From positions 310,001-374,000 of the forward strand of contig NZ_PGGM01000003.1 of the NCBI RefSeq assembly GCF_003010965.1: a stretch of DNA of 64,000 nucleotides, given 5' to 3'. The first letter of the stretch is position 1, and each line of letters opens with the position of its first letter. The DNA is from Phyllobacterium sophorae (GTDB lineage: Bacteria; Pseudomonadota; Alphaproteobacteria; Rhizobiales; Rhizobiaceae). The notes beneath the pieces are model-generated. The model saw nothing but the letters and a program-made list of their open reading frames with translations, searched no databases and was not told the DNA's origin. Made by a program: the position numbers and the translations under genes. This document shows positions 1 through 9,983 of the stretch, piece after piece.

Positions 1-125
1 ACTATCTGCGCAACGCCTGGTGGATCGGCGTATGGCCCGGCCTTGCTATCACACTCACGGTTATCTCGGTAAGCGTGGTCGGCCGCAGATGGCAGGCGGC
101 TTTTGAAGGACGGAGGCTGGTATGA
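1..125 (+). CDS. Peptide-type ABC transporter permease, C-terminal end
   Basis: Only the last 40 codons are in the window, read in the frame starting at base 3. They contain a hydrophobic segment (WPGLAITLTVISVSVVG) followed by a basic, short cytoplasmic tail, which is how DppC/OppC-type permeases end. The stop codon overlaps the start of the next gene as ATGA, so the two are translationally coupled. The next gene is a double ATPase of the DppD/DppF type, and that supports calling this the inner-membrane permease of the same importer. The rest of the importer (binding protein, first permease) should lie upstream of the window. Confidence 0.7.
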   Translation, partial: YLRNAWWIGVWPGLAITLTVISVSVVGRRWQAAFEGRRLV

Positions 126-1789
126 ACTCGCCCCGCCCCTTCCTCTATATCCGCAACTTGACCATTCGCTTCCCTGGCCCCAACGGCCCAACTGAAGTGG
201 TACGCGGCCTTGACCTGACGGTATATCCCGGTGAGTCAGTCGCGCTGGTGGGTGAATCGGGTTCAGGCAAGTCCGTCACCGCCCGCGCTCTCATCGGACT
301 GGCAGGAACTTACGCCGACGTTAAGGCCGACGTGTTCGAGATTAACGGCGAAGACGTTCTTCAGTATCGGGAACGCGACTGGCGTCGGCTCAGGGGCAGC
401 AAGATCGGTTTCGTCCTGCAGGATGCGCTGGTATCCCTTGATCCGCTTCGCCGCATCGGACAGCAATTGTCGGACGCATTTGGCGAACGACAGGACCTGC
501 CAGCCAAGTATGACCGCAGCCTCGATATTCTGCAATCCGTAGGCATCAAGGATCCCGAACGCCGTCTTTCCCAATACCCGCACCAGCTTTCGGGCGGCCT
601 CAGGCAACGGGCATTGATCGCTACTGCGATTGCCCAACAACCGTCATTGGTGATTGCCGACGAACCTACAACCGCCCTTGATGTAACTGTTCAACGACAG
701 GTTCTGGATCTTCTCAAACAACGACAGCGCGCCGGCAACACCTTGCTCATCATCAGCCACGATCTGTCGGTGGTCTCGCAACTTGCAGACCAAGTCTTGG
801 TGATGAGGAATGGCGAAGTTGTCGAGCAGGGCAAAACAGCAGAGGTGCTTTCCGGGCCATCTCATCCCTACACCCGACAATTGCTGGATGCGATTCCCAC
901 AGCAAGCTCTCGCGGCTATCGTCTTTCACCAGTGGCGCTTGAACATTCCGACGAGATATCCCTCATTGCTCCTGCCGCCGCGCCCAATGTCAGAATTGCA
1001 CTGCCCCAAAAACAAATAGACGCCGGACGCCATGTCCTGGTCGTTGATCGTCTGCAAAAACGATACGGGCGCAGCACCACCGGTCCGCTCGCGGTCAACA
1101 ACGTCTCGTTTGAACTGGCAGCCGGCGAGGCACTCGGCATCGTCGGGGAGTCGGGATCGGGGAAAACAACGGTGGCCAAGATGGTCCTGGGCCTCGTCGA
1201 TCCTGATGCGGGCAACGTATGGATCAATGGTCAGCCTTGGAGTCGAATGGATGAATCGCAGCGCCGACCCCATCGCGCCGGAATCCAATTGATCGCACAG
1301 GATTCTCTCAGTTCCTTCGATCCTCGCTACAATGTCGAGAAACTCATAGGCGAGAGCCTGGATGCCGTTGGGATCTTTGGCGACAACCGAAGACGCAGGG
1401 TACTGGAAGTACTGGATGCAGTGCGTCTGGGCCCTACCTTCTTAAACCGCCATCCACGCGAGCTATCCGGCGGTCAACGCCAAAGGGTTGCCATCGCGCG
1501 CGCTTTTGCACCACGGCCCCAGCTTTTGGTTGCTGATGAGCCCGTAAGCGCACTCGATGTTTCAATCCAGGCACAAGTGCTGGACCTGCTGGCCGAACTC
1601 CAGGCTGAATTCGGAGCGTCGTTGCTCTTCATCTCCCACGATCTGGGAGTAGTGCATCATCTCACGGACAAAGTCATCGTTATGAAAGCTGGCCAAGTGG
1701 TTGAAAGCGGCGACGTGGAGAAAGTGTTTGCGGGTCCCCGCCACAGCTACACGCAGGAACTATTAGCCGCGAGGCCCTCCTTGAATTGA
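122..1789 (+). CDS. Fused double ATPase of a dipeptide/oligopeptide-type ABC importer
   Basis: This 555-residue protein carries two complete nucleotide-binding domains of the DppD and DppF kinds in one chain. The first has Walker A GESGSGKS at about 44-51, signature LSGGLRQR near 156 and Walker B ADEP near 178. The second has GESGSGKT near 342, LSGGQRQR near 448 and ADEP near 470. Both halves end with the HPYT/HSYT-type tail typical of the Opp/Dpp branch. It energises uptake of peptides or peptide-like compounds through the permease encoded just upstream (ATGA overlap). Two NtaA/SnaA-type monooxygenases follow, so the cargo is more likely an S-substituted cysteine or similar organosulfur compound than an ordinary peptide. 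That substrate is inference. Confidence 0.9.
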   Translation: MNSPRPFLYIRNLTIRFPGPNGPTEVVRGLDLTVYPGESVALVGESGSGKSVTARALIGLAGTYADVKADVFEINGEDVLQYRERDWRRLRGSKIGFVLQDALVSLDPLRRIGQQLSDAFGERQDLPAKYDRSLDILQSVGIKDPERRLSQYPHQLSGGLRQRALIATAIAQQPSLVIADEPTTALDVTVQRQVLDLLKQRQRAGNTLLIISHDLSVVSQLADQVLVMRNGEVVEQGKTAEVLSGPSHPYTRQLLDAIPTASSRGYRLSPVALEHSDEISLIAPAAAPNVRIALPQKQIDAGRHVLVVDRLQKRYGRSTTGPLAVNNVSFELAAGEALGIVGESGSGKTTVAKMVLGLVDPDAGNVWINGQPWSRMDESQRRPHRAGIQLIAQDSLSSFDPRYNVEKLIGESLDAVGIFGDNRRRRVLEVLDAVRLGPTFLNRHPRELSGGQRQRVAIARAFAPRPQLLVADEPVSALDVSIQAQVLDLLAELQAEFGASLLFISHDLGVVHHLTDKVIVMKAGQVVESGDVEKVFAGPRHSYTQELLAARPSLN

Positions 1790-1894
1790 ACCCGCTTTCC
1801 CGACGCGCCCGGATTATGCGCGGCGTTCAACCACCGGAACCGTCCTTCCCTCAACGGACATTTTCTGAACTTCACGTACCCAAGGAAGACAACA

Positions 1895-3256
1895 ATGAGT
1901 AAGCAAAGCAACCCTGGCAGACGTCGGCAGATTAGGCTTGGCGCGATTATCCAGGGGCCGGGGGGCAACATGGCTGCCTGGAGGCACAGGGATGCCGTAG
2001 CTGACGCCAGCATCAACTACAACTATTGCAAAGCACTGGCGTGCAAGGCAGAAAAAGGCAAATTCGACTTTTTGTTTGTCGCCGACGGACTGTATATCAA
2101 TGCGAAATCAATACCGCACTTTCTGAACCGCTTCGAACCGCTGACTTTGCTCTCGGGCCTTGCATCGGTTACCTCCCACATCGGACTGGTAGGAACGCTG
2201 TCCACATCCTATAGCGATCCTTTCACCGTCGCCCGCCAGTTTTCCAGCCTGGATCATATCAGTGGCGGTCGAGCCGGCTGGAACGTGGTGACTTCGCCTC
2301 TCGAAGGGTCGGCAAAGAACTTCTCGCGCACGGAACATCCTGAACATGGAAAACGCTACCATATTGCCGGAGAGTTCCTGCAGGTCACCAAAGGGCTGTG
2401 GGATTCCTGGGAGGATGATGCCTTTGTTCGCGACAAGGACTCCGGTGTTTTCTTTGATCCGGAGAAACTGCATACGTTAAGTCACAAGGGCGAGTATTTC
2501 TCGGTCGAGGGCCCGTTGAACATCGGGCGTTCGCGGCAAGGGCGTCCAATTGTATTCCAGGCAGGAGCTTCGGAAGACGGCAAGCGGCTCGCAGCTGCGG
2601 AAGCCGATGCAATCTATACCCGCCAGGAAACAATCGAACTGGCACGCGAATTCTACCAGGACGTCAAAAAGCAACTCGTTGAACACGGTCGTGACCCGGA
2701 CGAACTCAAGTTATTCCAGGGAATTAGTGTGATTGTCGGAGACAGCAAGGAGGATGCCGAGCGCAGGTATTGGGAGACCGCCGAGCTCGTGACAATCCAA
2801 AATGCCATCGATTATCTCGGTCGCTATTTCGAGCATTATGATTTTTCCCAGCATGATCTGGATGAGCCGTTTCCCGACATCGGCGACCTTGGCAAGAACA
2901 GCTTCCGCAGCACGACCGACACGATCAAGAGCAATGCACGCGAGAAAGGTTTGACACTCCGCCAGGTAGCTTTGGAGGCAACCACGCCGCGCCCCACCTT
3001 TATTGGAACCGCAACCGACATCGCAAACGGCCTGGAGGAATGGTTCGGGGCCGGTGCCACGGACGGGTTTATCCTGAGGGGTGGAACGCCGACTGCGTTT
3101 GACGATTTTGTCGACCAGGTAATTCCCATCTTGCAGGAACGCGGACTGTTTCGCCGGGAGTATGAGGGCGAGACGCTGCGCGAACATTTGGGCCTGGCAT
3201 TCCCGATAAACCGTTATGCGGCGAAGGTCGAACAGGCAGTCGCCAATATAGGATGA
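1895..3256 (+). CDS. NtaA/SnaA/DszA-family FMN-dependent monooxygenase
   Basis: The 453-residue protein belongs to the bacterial luciferase-like (LLM) superfamily, in the branch that includes nitrilotriacetate monooxygenase NtaA, pristinamycin synthase SnaA and dibenzothiophene-sulfone monooxygenase DszA. It shows the family's N-terminal block ([12 protein letters not shown]), the stretch [17 protein letters not shown], and the [15 protein letters not shown] segment. These enzymes use FMNH2 from a separate reductase and O2 to oxidise carbon next to N or S. A good ribosome site (AAGGAAG) precedes the ATG. It follows the peptide-type ABC genes by about 100 nt and precedes a second family member, so the three probably form one uptake-and-oxidation unit. 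The substrate cannot be read from sequence. Confidence 0.88.
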   Translation: MSKQSNPGRRRQIRLGAIIQGPGGNMAAWRHRDAVADASINYNYCKALACKAEKGKFDFLFVADGLYINAKSIPHFLNRFEPLTLLSGLASVTSHIGLVGTLSTSYSDPFTVARQFSSLDHISGGRAGWNVVTSPLEGSAKNFSRTEHPEHGKRYHIAGEFLQVTKGLWDSWEDDAFVRDKDSGVFFDPEKLHTLSHKGEYFSVEGPLNIGRSRQGRPIVFQAGASEDGKRLAAAEADAIYTRQETIELAREFYQDVKKQLVEHGRDPDELKLFQGISVIVGDSKEDAERRYWETAELVTIQNAIDYLGRYFEHYDFSQHDLDEPFPDIGDLGKNSFRSTTDTIKSNAREKGLTLRQVALEATTPRPTFIGTATDIANGLEEWFGAGATDGFILRGGTPTAFDDFVDQVIPILQERGLFRREYEGETLREHLGLAFPINRYAAKVEQAVANIG

Positions 3257-3305
3257 GACGCATCATCGAAGGCGCAATTTCGATGCTGAAAACAGGAGTA
3301 GAGAT

Positions 3306-4592
3306 TTGACGACCGTTCACCCACGACGTCTGAAGACTTTGGTCGGCGCTGGCAGTTTTGTATTCGCTCCCGATGATCCGCATCCCGCGACCGGACCTCA
3401 GCGGGCAGTAGAGCTCGCACGCAAAGCAGAGGCAGCGAAAATAACCGGCCTGTTCACGGCTGATTTGCTTCATGCCGATCCGGCCGGCCTTTCGGGCATC
3501 ACGGGAACGCAGGAGCCGATCGTCGCGCTCGCCGCGCTAAGCCAGGTCACCTCGCATATCGGCTTGATTGCAACTGTATCGACCACATACCACCATCCTT
3601 ACAATCTTGCCCGCATGATCGGCACGCTAGACCATGCAAGTGGTGGCCGTGCGGCCTGGAACGCAGTGACTTCCTCGGTCGGTGAGGAAAACTTCGGCGG
3701 CGGGTTGCCTGACCCGGCCAAGCGTTATGCTCGTGCTGCGGAGTTCATCGAAGTTATCAATGCTCTTTTTGATGCCAACGATCCAGACGCAGTGCGGCGT
3801 AGTCCAAGTGGGGCGATCAGCGTCGATCCGGGTAAGCTGCATCGTATCGACTACCGCGGGGAGCATTTCGAAGTCCAGGGACCGCTGAATGTGCCGCCAC
3901 CGCCGCAACGCCGTCCGGTACAGTTCCAGGCGGGCCAGTCCACCGAGGGGGTAACGCTCGGTGCACGCTATGCCGAAGTGGTCTACACCTCACAGCCGAC
4001 ACTGGATGCCGCTCTTGCCTTCGTCGAGGAGTTGCGCCGTCAGGCGCGCGGTTTCGGGCGGGCTGCGCACTTACCCCTGGTCATGAATTCTTTCCACTCG
4101 GTGATCGGCGCATCCGAAGCCGACGTTGCCCGGCAACTGCGAGAGAAGCACGAGCGGATCGACTACGAGCAGGGTCGTTTGAAGCTCGCTGATATGCTGG
4201 GAGGCAATATCGATCTTTTCGATTTGCCGCTCGATCGGCCCCTACCCGCGCATCTGCTGCCAGATGTCGAGAATGTCAATCGAAGGCGTGGGCGTGCCGA
4301 GATATTCCGGCGATATGCACTTCAAGGGCTGAGTTTGCGCCAACTGATTATCGAAGCGCAGGAAACCGGGCACTGGTCCGTCGCCGGCACGCCAGAGCAA
4401 CTCGTCGATGCCATTGAAGAGCGCTTTCGCGCCGGCGTGCTTGACATTATCTCCCTTCACGGTCTCGGCCAGCCCAAACAGGAGGACTTGCTCCTCAACG
4501 GGCTCCTGCCCGAACTGCGGAAGCGCGCCTTGATCGATAACGATTACCTTGGCGGCGATTTCCGCGCCAATCTGGAACTGCAAAAGGTTTAG
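3306..4592 (+). CDS. Second NtaA-family FMN-dependent monooxygenase
   Basis: The 428-residue protein is in the same LLM branch as its neighbour but clearly diverged from it. It has SHIGLIATVSTTYHHPYNLARMIGTLDHASGGRAAWN split over the usual beta-alpha units and the conserved VQFQAGQSTEGVTL block. The start is TTG at 3306, supported by AGGAG eight bases upstream. It lies 49 nt after the previous monooxygenase gene. A decayed relative of its 3' third is found at 24655-24887, with blocks of near-identical DNA. The function is probably the oxidation of an alkylated N or S compound with FMNH2 supplied by an unlinked reductase. Confidence 0.87.
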   Translation: MTTVHPRRLKTLVGAGSFVFAPDDPHPATGPQRAVELARKAEAAKITGLFTADLLHADPAGLSGITGTQEPIVALAALSQVTSHIGLIATVSTTYHHPYNLARMIGTLDHASGGRAAWNAVTSSVGEENFGGGLPDPAKRYARAAEFIEVINALFDANDPDAVRRSPSGAISVDPGKLHRIDYRGEHFEVQGPLNVPPPPQRRPVQFQAGQSTEGVTLGARYAEVVYTSQPTLDAALAFVEELRRQARGFGRAAHLPLVMNSFHSVIGASEADVARQLREKHERIDYEQGRLKLADMLGGNIDLFDLPLDRPLPAHLLPDVENVNRRRGRAEIFRRYALQGLSLRQLIIEAQETGHWSVAGTPEQLVDAIEERFRAGVLDIISLHGLGQPKQEDLLLNGLLPELRKRALIDNDYLGGDFRANLELQKV

Positions 4593-4798
4593 CCAATCAC
4601 ATGCTCATCTCCGGATAGGCCTCCTTCCAGGACGGTCAAAAACTGGTGGGGATCACCATTTCAAAATTCCAGTTCGGCTTAAGTTGCGAGATTAGCAAAT
4701 CATTCCTTCTTGGCCGCCGTGTCCCAATTTATTCTTTCGTTTCCCATTTGACGCCGCGACGTGATCGCATGTGCGGTGAACTCACAAGGATAATTCCG

Positions 4799-5767
4799 AT
4801 GGTCACGTTTCGATCGCTCATCTTCAGCCTTACCGCCGTTACTTTTTCCCTCCTTTCTGCTGCGTCCAATGCAGCCGAGATTTCCGAATTGCGCATTGAC
4901 TGGGCGACGTACAATCCGGTGGGCCTTCTTCTCAAGAAGCAAGGGATTCTTGAGAAGGAATTCGAGAAGGACGGGATCAAAATCCGGTGGGTGCAATCTG
5001 CCGGTTCCAACAAGGCGCTGGAATTTCTGAATGCCGGGTCCATCGATTTCGGCTCGACAGCCGGTGCGGCAGCGCTTCTTGGCAGGATTAATGGCAACCC
5101 TGTCAAATCGGTCTACGTCTATTCTCGTCCCGAATGGACGGCGCTCGTCACGCGTCCCGATACCGGCATCAACACGGTCGCTGATCTCAAGGGCAAGCGT
5201 ATCGCCGTAACACGCGGCACGGATCCGCATATTTTCCTCGAACGCGCACTTGCCGATGCCGGTCTTACCGAAAAGGACGTCACGCTTGTTCTCCTCCAGC
5301 ATGCCGACGGCAAGCTGGCACTGCAGCGCGGCGATGTGGATGCCTGGGCCGGGCTCGATCCGCTGATGGCGGCGGCAGAAGTGGAAGACGGGGCAAAACT
5401 GTTCTATCGCAAGCCCGAAAACAACAGTTGGGGTGTTCTTAACACCAGCGAGACTTTTGCAACCGAGCATCCTGCCATCGTCAGCCGTGTGATCGCCGCC
5501 TATGAGAAGGCCCGCGCAGAGGCGATCGCTCATCCGGATGAATTAAAGGCGGTCCTTATTGAAGCGACCAAACTTCCGGAAAACGTTATCGCCAAACAGA
5601 TCGAACGTACCGATATCAGCCATTCGCGCATTGGCGGCGAACAGCGCGCTACGATCGTCGCAGCCGGACTTGCTTTGCAGAAAGCTGGGGTCATCGCCGC
5701 CGATGTGGACGTAAAGACGACCGCCGACAACCTGATTGATGTCAGTTTCGCCACGGCAAGCCAATAA
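4799..5767 (+). CDS. ssuA: Aliphatic sulfonate ABC transporter substrate-binding protein SsuA
   Basis: The protein is a periplasmic binding protein of the SsuA/TauA (NMT1-like) family. I place the start at 4799, not at the in-frame ATG at 4646, because AAGGA lies just upstream and a clear Sec signal peptide follows (LIFSLTAVTFSLLSAASNA, cleavage near residue 25). The mature part begins with the family pattern RIDWATYNPVGLLLKKQG and has the NAGSIDFGSTAGAAAL and DLKGKRIAVTRGTDPH blocks seen in SsuA. It binds alkanesulfonates and hands them to SsuC. It heads the run ssuA-ssuC-ssuB-ssuD. In many bacteria such operons are switched on by sulfate limitation, but I see no identifiable CysB-type site. 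Confidence 0.93.
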   Translation: MVTFRSLIFSLTAVTFSLLSAASNAAEISELRIDWATYNPVGLLLKKQGILEKEFEKDGIKIRWVQSAGSNKALEFLNAGSIDFGSTAGAAALLGRINGNPVKSVYVYSRPEWTALVTRPDTGINTVADLKGKRIAVTRGTDPHIFLERALADAGLTEKDVTLVLLQHADGKLALQRGDVDAWAGLDPLMAAAEVEDGAKLFYRKPENNSWGVLNTSETFATEHPAIVSRVIAAYEKARAEAIAHPDELKAVLIEATKLPENVIAKQIERTDISHSRIGGEQRATIVAAGLALQKAGVIAADVDVKTTADNLIDVSFATASQ

Positions 5768-5785
5768 GCGAAAAGCCTGAGAGCG

Positions 5786-6622
5786 ATGAGCGCAACGGAA
5801 ATCAGTTTGCCGGAGGCTATGGACGAACAGCGCAGTGCTGCACGTATTCCCAAATCGCGCCTGAAATCCGTCTGGCTTGGCGTTCTTCTGCCGCTGCTGC
5901 TGGCACTATTATGGGAGGCCAGCGTGCGAACGGGACTTACGTCCGGGCGGCTGATGCCGCCCCCATCGCGCATCATTACCACACTCTGGAATCTCTGGCA
6001 GAGCGGTGAGCTCACGACGCATATTGCCGCGACAACGTTGCGCGTTTTCTCAGGATTTGCACTGGGCGCGATCATAGGGACGTTGTTCGGGGCTCTGACC
6101 GGCTATTCCCTGCTCGCACGGCGTCTACTAGACCCGTCGCTGCAGGCACTGCGCGCCATTCCCTCCATTGCCTGGGTGCCCCTGTTCATCCTGTGGCTCG
6201 GTATTTTCGAGGAATCGAAGGTCGCCCTGATCGCGGTCGGCGTGTTCTTTCCGGTCTATCTCGGCGTCAGCGGCGCGGTTCTGTCCGTAGACCGCAAGAT
6301 CGTCGAGGTCGGACGCATCTTCAGGCTGAGCGGCTTTGAATTGGTAAGGCGCATTCTTTTACCGGCCGTACTGCCGAGCTACATCATCGCACTACGTTCC
6401 GGCCTTGGACTTGGCTGGATGTTCGTGGTCGCCGCCGAGTTTATGGGCGCATCGGAAGGCCTCGGCTATTTGCTTGTGGATGGCCAGCAACTCGGCAAGC
6501 CGGACCAGATTCTCGCCGCGATCATCACCTTTGCCATTATCGGTAAATTGTCCGATAGCCTGCTCGCGGCCATCGCTGCGCCCTTCCTGCGTTGGGAAGA
6601 CCGCTTCGGTCGGGAGGCCTAA
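5786..6622 (+). CDS. ssuC: Aliphatic sulfonate ABC transporter permease SsuC
   Basis: This 278-residue inner-membrane protein of the BPD_transp_1 family has about six membrane spans. The first is LGVLLPLLLALLWEASV near residue 30. The cytoplasmic EAA loop that docks the ATPase reads EVGRIFRLSGFELVRRILLPAVLP. It starts 18 nt after the ssuA stop and is followed within 2 nt by ssuB, as expected for a single transcript. The role is sulfonate passage across the inner membrane. Confidence 0.93.
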   Translation: MSATEISLPEAMDEQRSAARIPKSRLKSVWLGVLLPLLLALLWEASVRTGLTSGRLMPPPSRIITTLWNLWQSGELTTHIAATTLRVFSGFALGAIIGTLFGALTGYSLLARRLLDPSLQALRAIPSIAWVPLFILWLGIFEESKVALIAVGVFFPVYLGVSGAVLSVDRKIVEVGRIFRLSGFELVRRILLPAVLPSYIIALRSGLGLGWMFVVAAEFMGASEGLGYLLVDGQQLGKPDQILAAIITFAIIGKLSDSLLAAIAAPFLRWEDRFGREA

Positions 6623-6624
6623 AA

Positions 6625-7374
6625 ATGCTTCAGGTCAACGCCATCGGCAAGATTTATCAGAATGGCGCACGGGCACTCGAAAACGTGACGCTCAACGTTG
6701 AGGATGGTGAGATTCTTGCGGTGGTGGGCGGCTCGGGCTGCGGCAAGAGTACGCTGCTGCGGCTTATTTCCGGACTCGACCGCGCCACAACAGGGACAGT
6801 CAGCGTCGATGGCGTGACGATCAGCGAGCCGCATCCCTATATCGGCTTGGTCTTTCAGGAACCGCGTCTCCTTCCCTGGCTGAGTGTCGCCGGTAATGTC
6901 GGCTTTGGCCTCGATGAACCGGATACGACGCGAAAAGCACAGCGGATCGGCGAAGCACTCGAGAAGGTCGGGCTTTCCCGTTACGGCGCGCGCTGGCCCA
7001 AGGAGCTGTCAGGCGGTCAGGCCCAACGCGCAGCGCTTGCCCGAGCACTGGTCACCCGTCCGCGCGTGCTGCTGCTGGACGAACCCTTCTCGGCGCTTGA
7101 TGCCTTCACCCGCGCCGAATTGCAGGATCATCTGCTGGATCTCTGGAACGAGAGCCGGCCAACCCTCGTGCTTGTCACCCATGACATTGAAGAAGCACTG
7201 TTTCTCGCCGATCGCGTTGCGGTCATGCGTCCGCATCCCGGCCGCATCGCCCAGGCATTTGACATTACCTTGCCGCGCCGGCGCGACCGTACTTCACCCG
7301 AGTTCGAGGCCGTAAAACGTGACGTCCTTCGCTCGCTCAACTCTACCCTCGCCTTGCACAAGATTGCTTCCTGA
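6625..7374 (+). CDS. ssuB: Aliphatic sulfonate ABC transporter ATPase SsuB
   Basis: This 249-residue ABC ATPase has Walker A GGSGCGKS at about 35-42, signature LSGGQAQR near 129, Walker B LLLDEPFSALD near 149 and the H-loop VTHD. The start chosen is ATG 6625, with GGAGG nine bases upstream. A start 11 codons earlier would overlap ssuC and lacks support. The end LPRRRDRTSPEFEAVKRDVLRSL is typical of SsuB/TauB. It drives sulfonate import through SsuC. Confidence 0.93.
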   Translation: MLQVNAIGKIYQNGARALENVTLNVEDGEILAVVGGSGCGKSTLLRLISGLDRATTGTVSVDGVTISEPHPYIGLVFQEPRLLPWLSVAGNVGFGLDEPDTTRKAQRIGEALEKVGLSRYGARWPKELSGGQAQRAALARALVTRPRVLLLDEPFSALDAFTRAELQDHLLDLWNESRPTLVLVTHDIEEALFLADRVAVMRPHPGRIAQAFDITLPRRRDRTSPEFEAVKRDVLRSLNSTLALHKIAS

Positions 7375-7392
7375 AGCCCCATAGGATTGACG

Positions 7393-8568
7393 ATGACCAT
7401 CGCTGTTTCAGACAAAATCAAGGTTCTCTGGTTTCTACCTACGCATGGCGACAGCCGTTACCTCGGGACCTCGGAGGGAGGCAGAGCCGTTGACCTTCCC
7501 TATCTTAAGCAAGTGGCACAAGCGGCCGATACACTCGGTTACTATGGTGTGCTGTTACCGACTGGTCGCAGCTGTGAGGACAGCTGGGTCGTCGCCTCGG
7601 CACTCGCACCACTGACCGAGCAATTGCGTTTTCTGGTCGCCGTGCGTCCCGGTCTGCAATCGCCGACGCTGGCGGCGCGCATGACAGCGACCCTCGACCG
7701 CATTTCCGAGGGGCGATTGCTGATCAATGTCGTCACCGGCGGTGATCCGGTCGAGAACAAGGGTGACGGCATCTTCCTCTCACATGATGAACGCTATGAG
7801 GTAACGCGCGAATTCCTCGATATCTACAAAGCTGTGCTGCGTGGCGAAACGGTGGAATTCACGGGAAAGCATTTCAAAATCGAGGACGGGCGGCTGCTCT
7901 TCCCCCCGCATCAGACACCGCACCCGCCCCTCTATTTTGGCGGCTCATCCGAAGCGGCCAACGCTGTTGCCGCTGAACAGATCGACAAGTACCTGACCTG
8001 GGGTGAACCGCCTGCGGCAGTGGCGGAAAAGATCAATAGCGTCAATGCTCTGGCTGAGAACGCCGGGCGCAAGGTCAGCTTCGGCATCCGCCTGCATGTT
8101 ATCGTGCGTGAGACCAATGAAGAGGCTTGGGCCGCGGCCGACAAATTGATCAGCAAGCTTGACGATGACACCATCGCCGCGGCGCAGAAAGTCTTTGCCC
8201 GCATGGACTCGGTCGGCCAGTCGCGCATGAGCCAGCTACATGGCGGTCGCCGCGATCAGCTCGAAGTCAGCCCCAATCTCTGGGCCGGTGTCGGGCTGGT
8301 TCGGGGCGGCGCGGGAACTGCTCTTGTTGGTGATCCGGCAACGGTGGCAGAACGCATGGACGAGTATCGCCGGATTGGCATCGACACCTTTATCCTCTCC
8401 GGTTACCCTCATCTGGAAGAGGCCTATCGTTTCGGTGAGCTGGTGCTTCCAAATTTGCCGCTCGACCATGAAATTCGATCGAGCCCGACGTCAGTCAATA
8501 TGGGACCCTTTGGCGAAACTGTCGCCGGGGACCATCGCCCGGCAAGCTTGAGGGCAAGCCAATCGTGA
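7393..8568 (+). CDS. ssuD: FMNH2-dependent alkanesulfonate monooxygenase SsuD
   Basis: SsuD cleaves alkanesulfonates to aldehyde and sulfite with O2 and FMNH2. The 391-residue protein has the family opening [22 protein letters not shown] and the block [17 protein letters not shown]. Later blocks are [31 protein letters not shown] and [16 protein letters not shown] 7393 has AGGA at good spacing and is preferred to the TTG two codons earlier. The gene ends in a GTGA overlap with the next gene. The usual partner reductase gene ssuE is not adjacent. Confidence 0.93.
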   Translation: MTIAVSDKIKVLWFLPTHGDSRYLGTSEGGRAVDLPYLKQVAQAADTLGYYGVLLPTGRSCEDSWVVASALAPLTEQLRFLVAVRPGLQSPTLAARMTATLDRISEGRLLINVVTGGDPVENKGDGIFLSHDERYEVTREFLDIYKAVLRGETVEFTGKHFKIEDGRLLFPPHQTPHPPLYFGGSSEAANAVAAEQIDKYLTWGEPPAAVAEKINSVNALAENAGRKVSFGIRLHVIVRETNEEAWAAADKLISKLDDDTIAAAQKVFARMDSVGQSRMSQLHGGRRDQLEVSPNLWAGVGLVRGGAGTALVGDPATVAERMDEYRRIGIDTFILSGYPHLEEAYRFGELVLPNLPLDHEIRSSPTSVNMGPFGETVAGDHRPASLRASQS

Positions 8569-9983
8569 CAGCAGTCGTCGTTGCGATCATCGGCGGCGGT
8601 TTTTCCGGAACCGCCATTGCCTATCATCTGGCGGCACAGACACAGCGCCGCGATATCGAGATTGTCGTCATTGAACCGAGGGAGCGGCCGGGCGGTGGTT
8701 TGGCCTATTCAAGCAAGGATCTTGCCCACCGGATTAATGTGCCCGCCGCCAAGATGACGATGATCTCTGCGGAGCCAGAACATTTTACCCGGTGGCTGGC
8801 CAAGGACGCGGCGAGTGTCGGGGATGTCCTGGCGAGGACGGCGAAGGGCGATGAATTCCCGCAGCGTTCGGTATTCGGTCGCTATGTTCACAACCATGTC
8901 GAACCTTTCCTCGAGACGGGCCGTATTCGGCACGAGCGTGCAACAGCACTGAGCATCAGACCTGTCGGCGAGCGCTATTCGATTGTCCTGACTGGCGAAG
9001 GGAATGTGGACGCCGACATTGTTGTCATCGCCACCAGCCATCCGCTCCCCTCCGTACCTGGTGCCTTGCGACCCTTGATTGGCTCGCCTCGCTTTATTGC
9101 CGACCCCTATGCCGAGGATACGCTACTCAAGATCGAACAGGATCATGCGGTTCTTGTCATCGGGACAGGCCTTACCGCTGCCGACGTGATCGCCTCTCTC
9201 GACAGAAGCGGGCATCGCGGTGACATCGTCGCTCTCTCACGTCACGGTTACCGCTCTCGTGGGCACGCCGCACAAGTCGCTGAGCCATTCGGAAGCTTCG
9301 GCAATGACGAAACCGCATCCAGCTTGCTGATATCCGTAAGGCATGTATTGAAAGAGGCGCAAAACCAGGGCTTGGCCTGGCATCCCGTTCTTGATGCCCT
9401 GCGCGATCAGGCACCGGCCATCTGGGCTGCATTGCCATCGCACGAACGACGCCGGCTGGTTCGGCATTTGAGGGGGCTTTGGGATGTCCACCGCTTTCGC
9501 ATCGCCCCACAAGTGGAGGATGTCCTCGATCGCCGCTTGCGTGAAGGCACACTTCAGATTATCGCAGCTTCACTCCATTCAGCGCACGAAACGAGCAGGC
9601 GATTCAACGTCTCATATCGACGTCGGTACAAACAGAGCCTTGAAAAGGCGGGCTTCGATGCCATTGTCATCACCACTGGTCCTGCTCACGCAACAATTGC
9701 TCAAAGCAATCCGGTGGTCCGGTCGCTGTTCGATCAAGGCCTGCTCGCGTCTGACCCTATCGGGCTCGGCCTTCATACGGCGAAGAGTGGTCAGGCAATT
9801 GGCAACAAAGGCGAGATCGCCCGCAATCTCTTTATCGGCGGACCGCTGGCACGTGGTACCTTCGGTGAATTGATGGGCGTGCCGGAAGTCACCCGTTACG
9901 CCGAATTCATTGCTGAACGTGTAAAAGAAAGAGCCCTTGAAGCACTCTTGCACGACGTAAAACCGCTCAGCTGTAGAGGCTGA
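8565..9983 (+). CDS. FAD/NAD(P)-binding oxidoreductase of unknown substrate
   Basis: The 472-residue protein opens with an FAD-binding Rossmann motif ([12 protein letters not shown], residues 7-17). A second dinucleotide motif follows at [17 protein letters not shown], near residue 195. It belongs to the NAD_binding_9-like FAD-NAD(P)-binding family, whose members often sit beside sulfonate or siderophore genes. GTG 8565 overlaps the ssuD stop by 4 nt, so it is translationally coupled to ssuD. It could oxidise a released product or supply reducing power, but it does not resemble the SsuE or NtaB flavin reductases. Its 3' end overlaps the convergent gene by 17 nt. Confidence 0.8.
   Translation: MTAVVVAIIGGGFSGTAIAYHLAAQTQRRDIEIVVIEPRERPGGGLAYSSKDLAHRINVPAAKMTMISAEPEHFTRWLAKDAASVGDVLARTAKGDEFPQRSVFGRYVHNHVEPFLETGRIRHERATALSIRPVGERYSIVLTGEGNVDADIVVIATSHPLPSVPGALRPLIGSPRFIADPYAEDTLLKIEQDHAVLVIGTGLTAADVIASLDRSGHRGDIVALSRHGYRSRGHAAQVAEPFGSFGNDETASSLLISVRHVLKEAQNQGLAWHPVLDALRDQAPAIWAALPSHERRRLVRHLRGLWDVHRFRIAPQVEDVLDRRLREGTLQIIAASLHSAHETSRRFNVSYRRRYKQSLEKAGFDAIVITTGPAHATIAQSNPVVRSLFDQGLLASDPIGLGLHTAKSGQAIGNKGEIARNLFIGGPLARGTFGELMGVPEVTRYAEFIAERVKERALEALLHDVKPLSCRG

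Noticed and set aside
4700-5533. 277-codon minus-strand frame antisense to ssuA
   Set aside because: It has no recognisable domain and lies over a signal peptide and binding-protein fold with conserved SsuA blocks on the plus strand.
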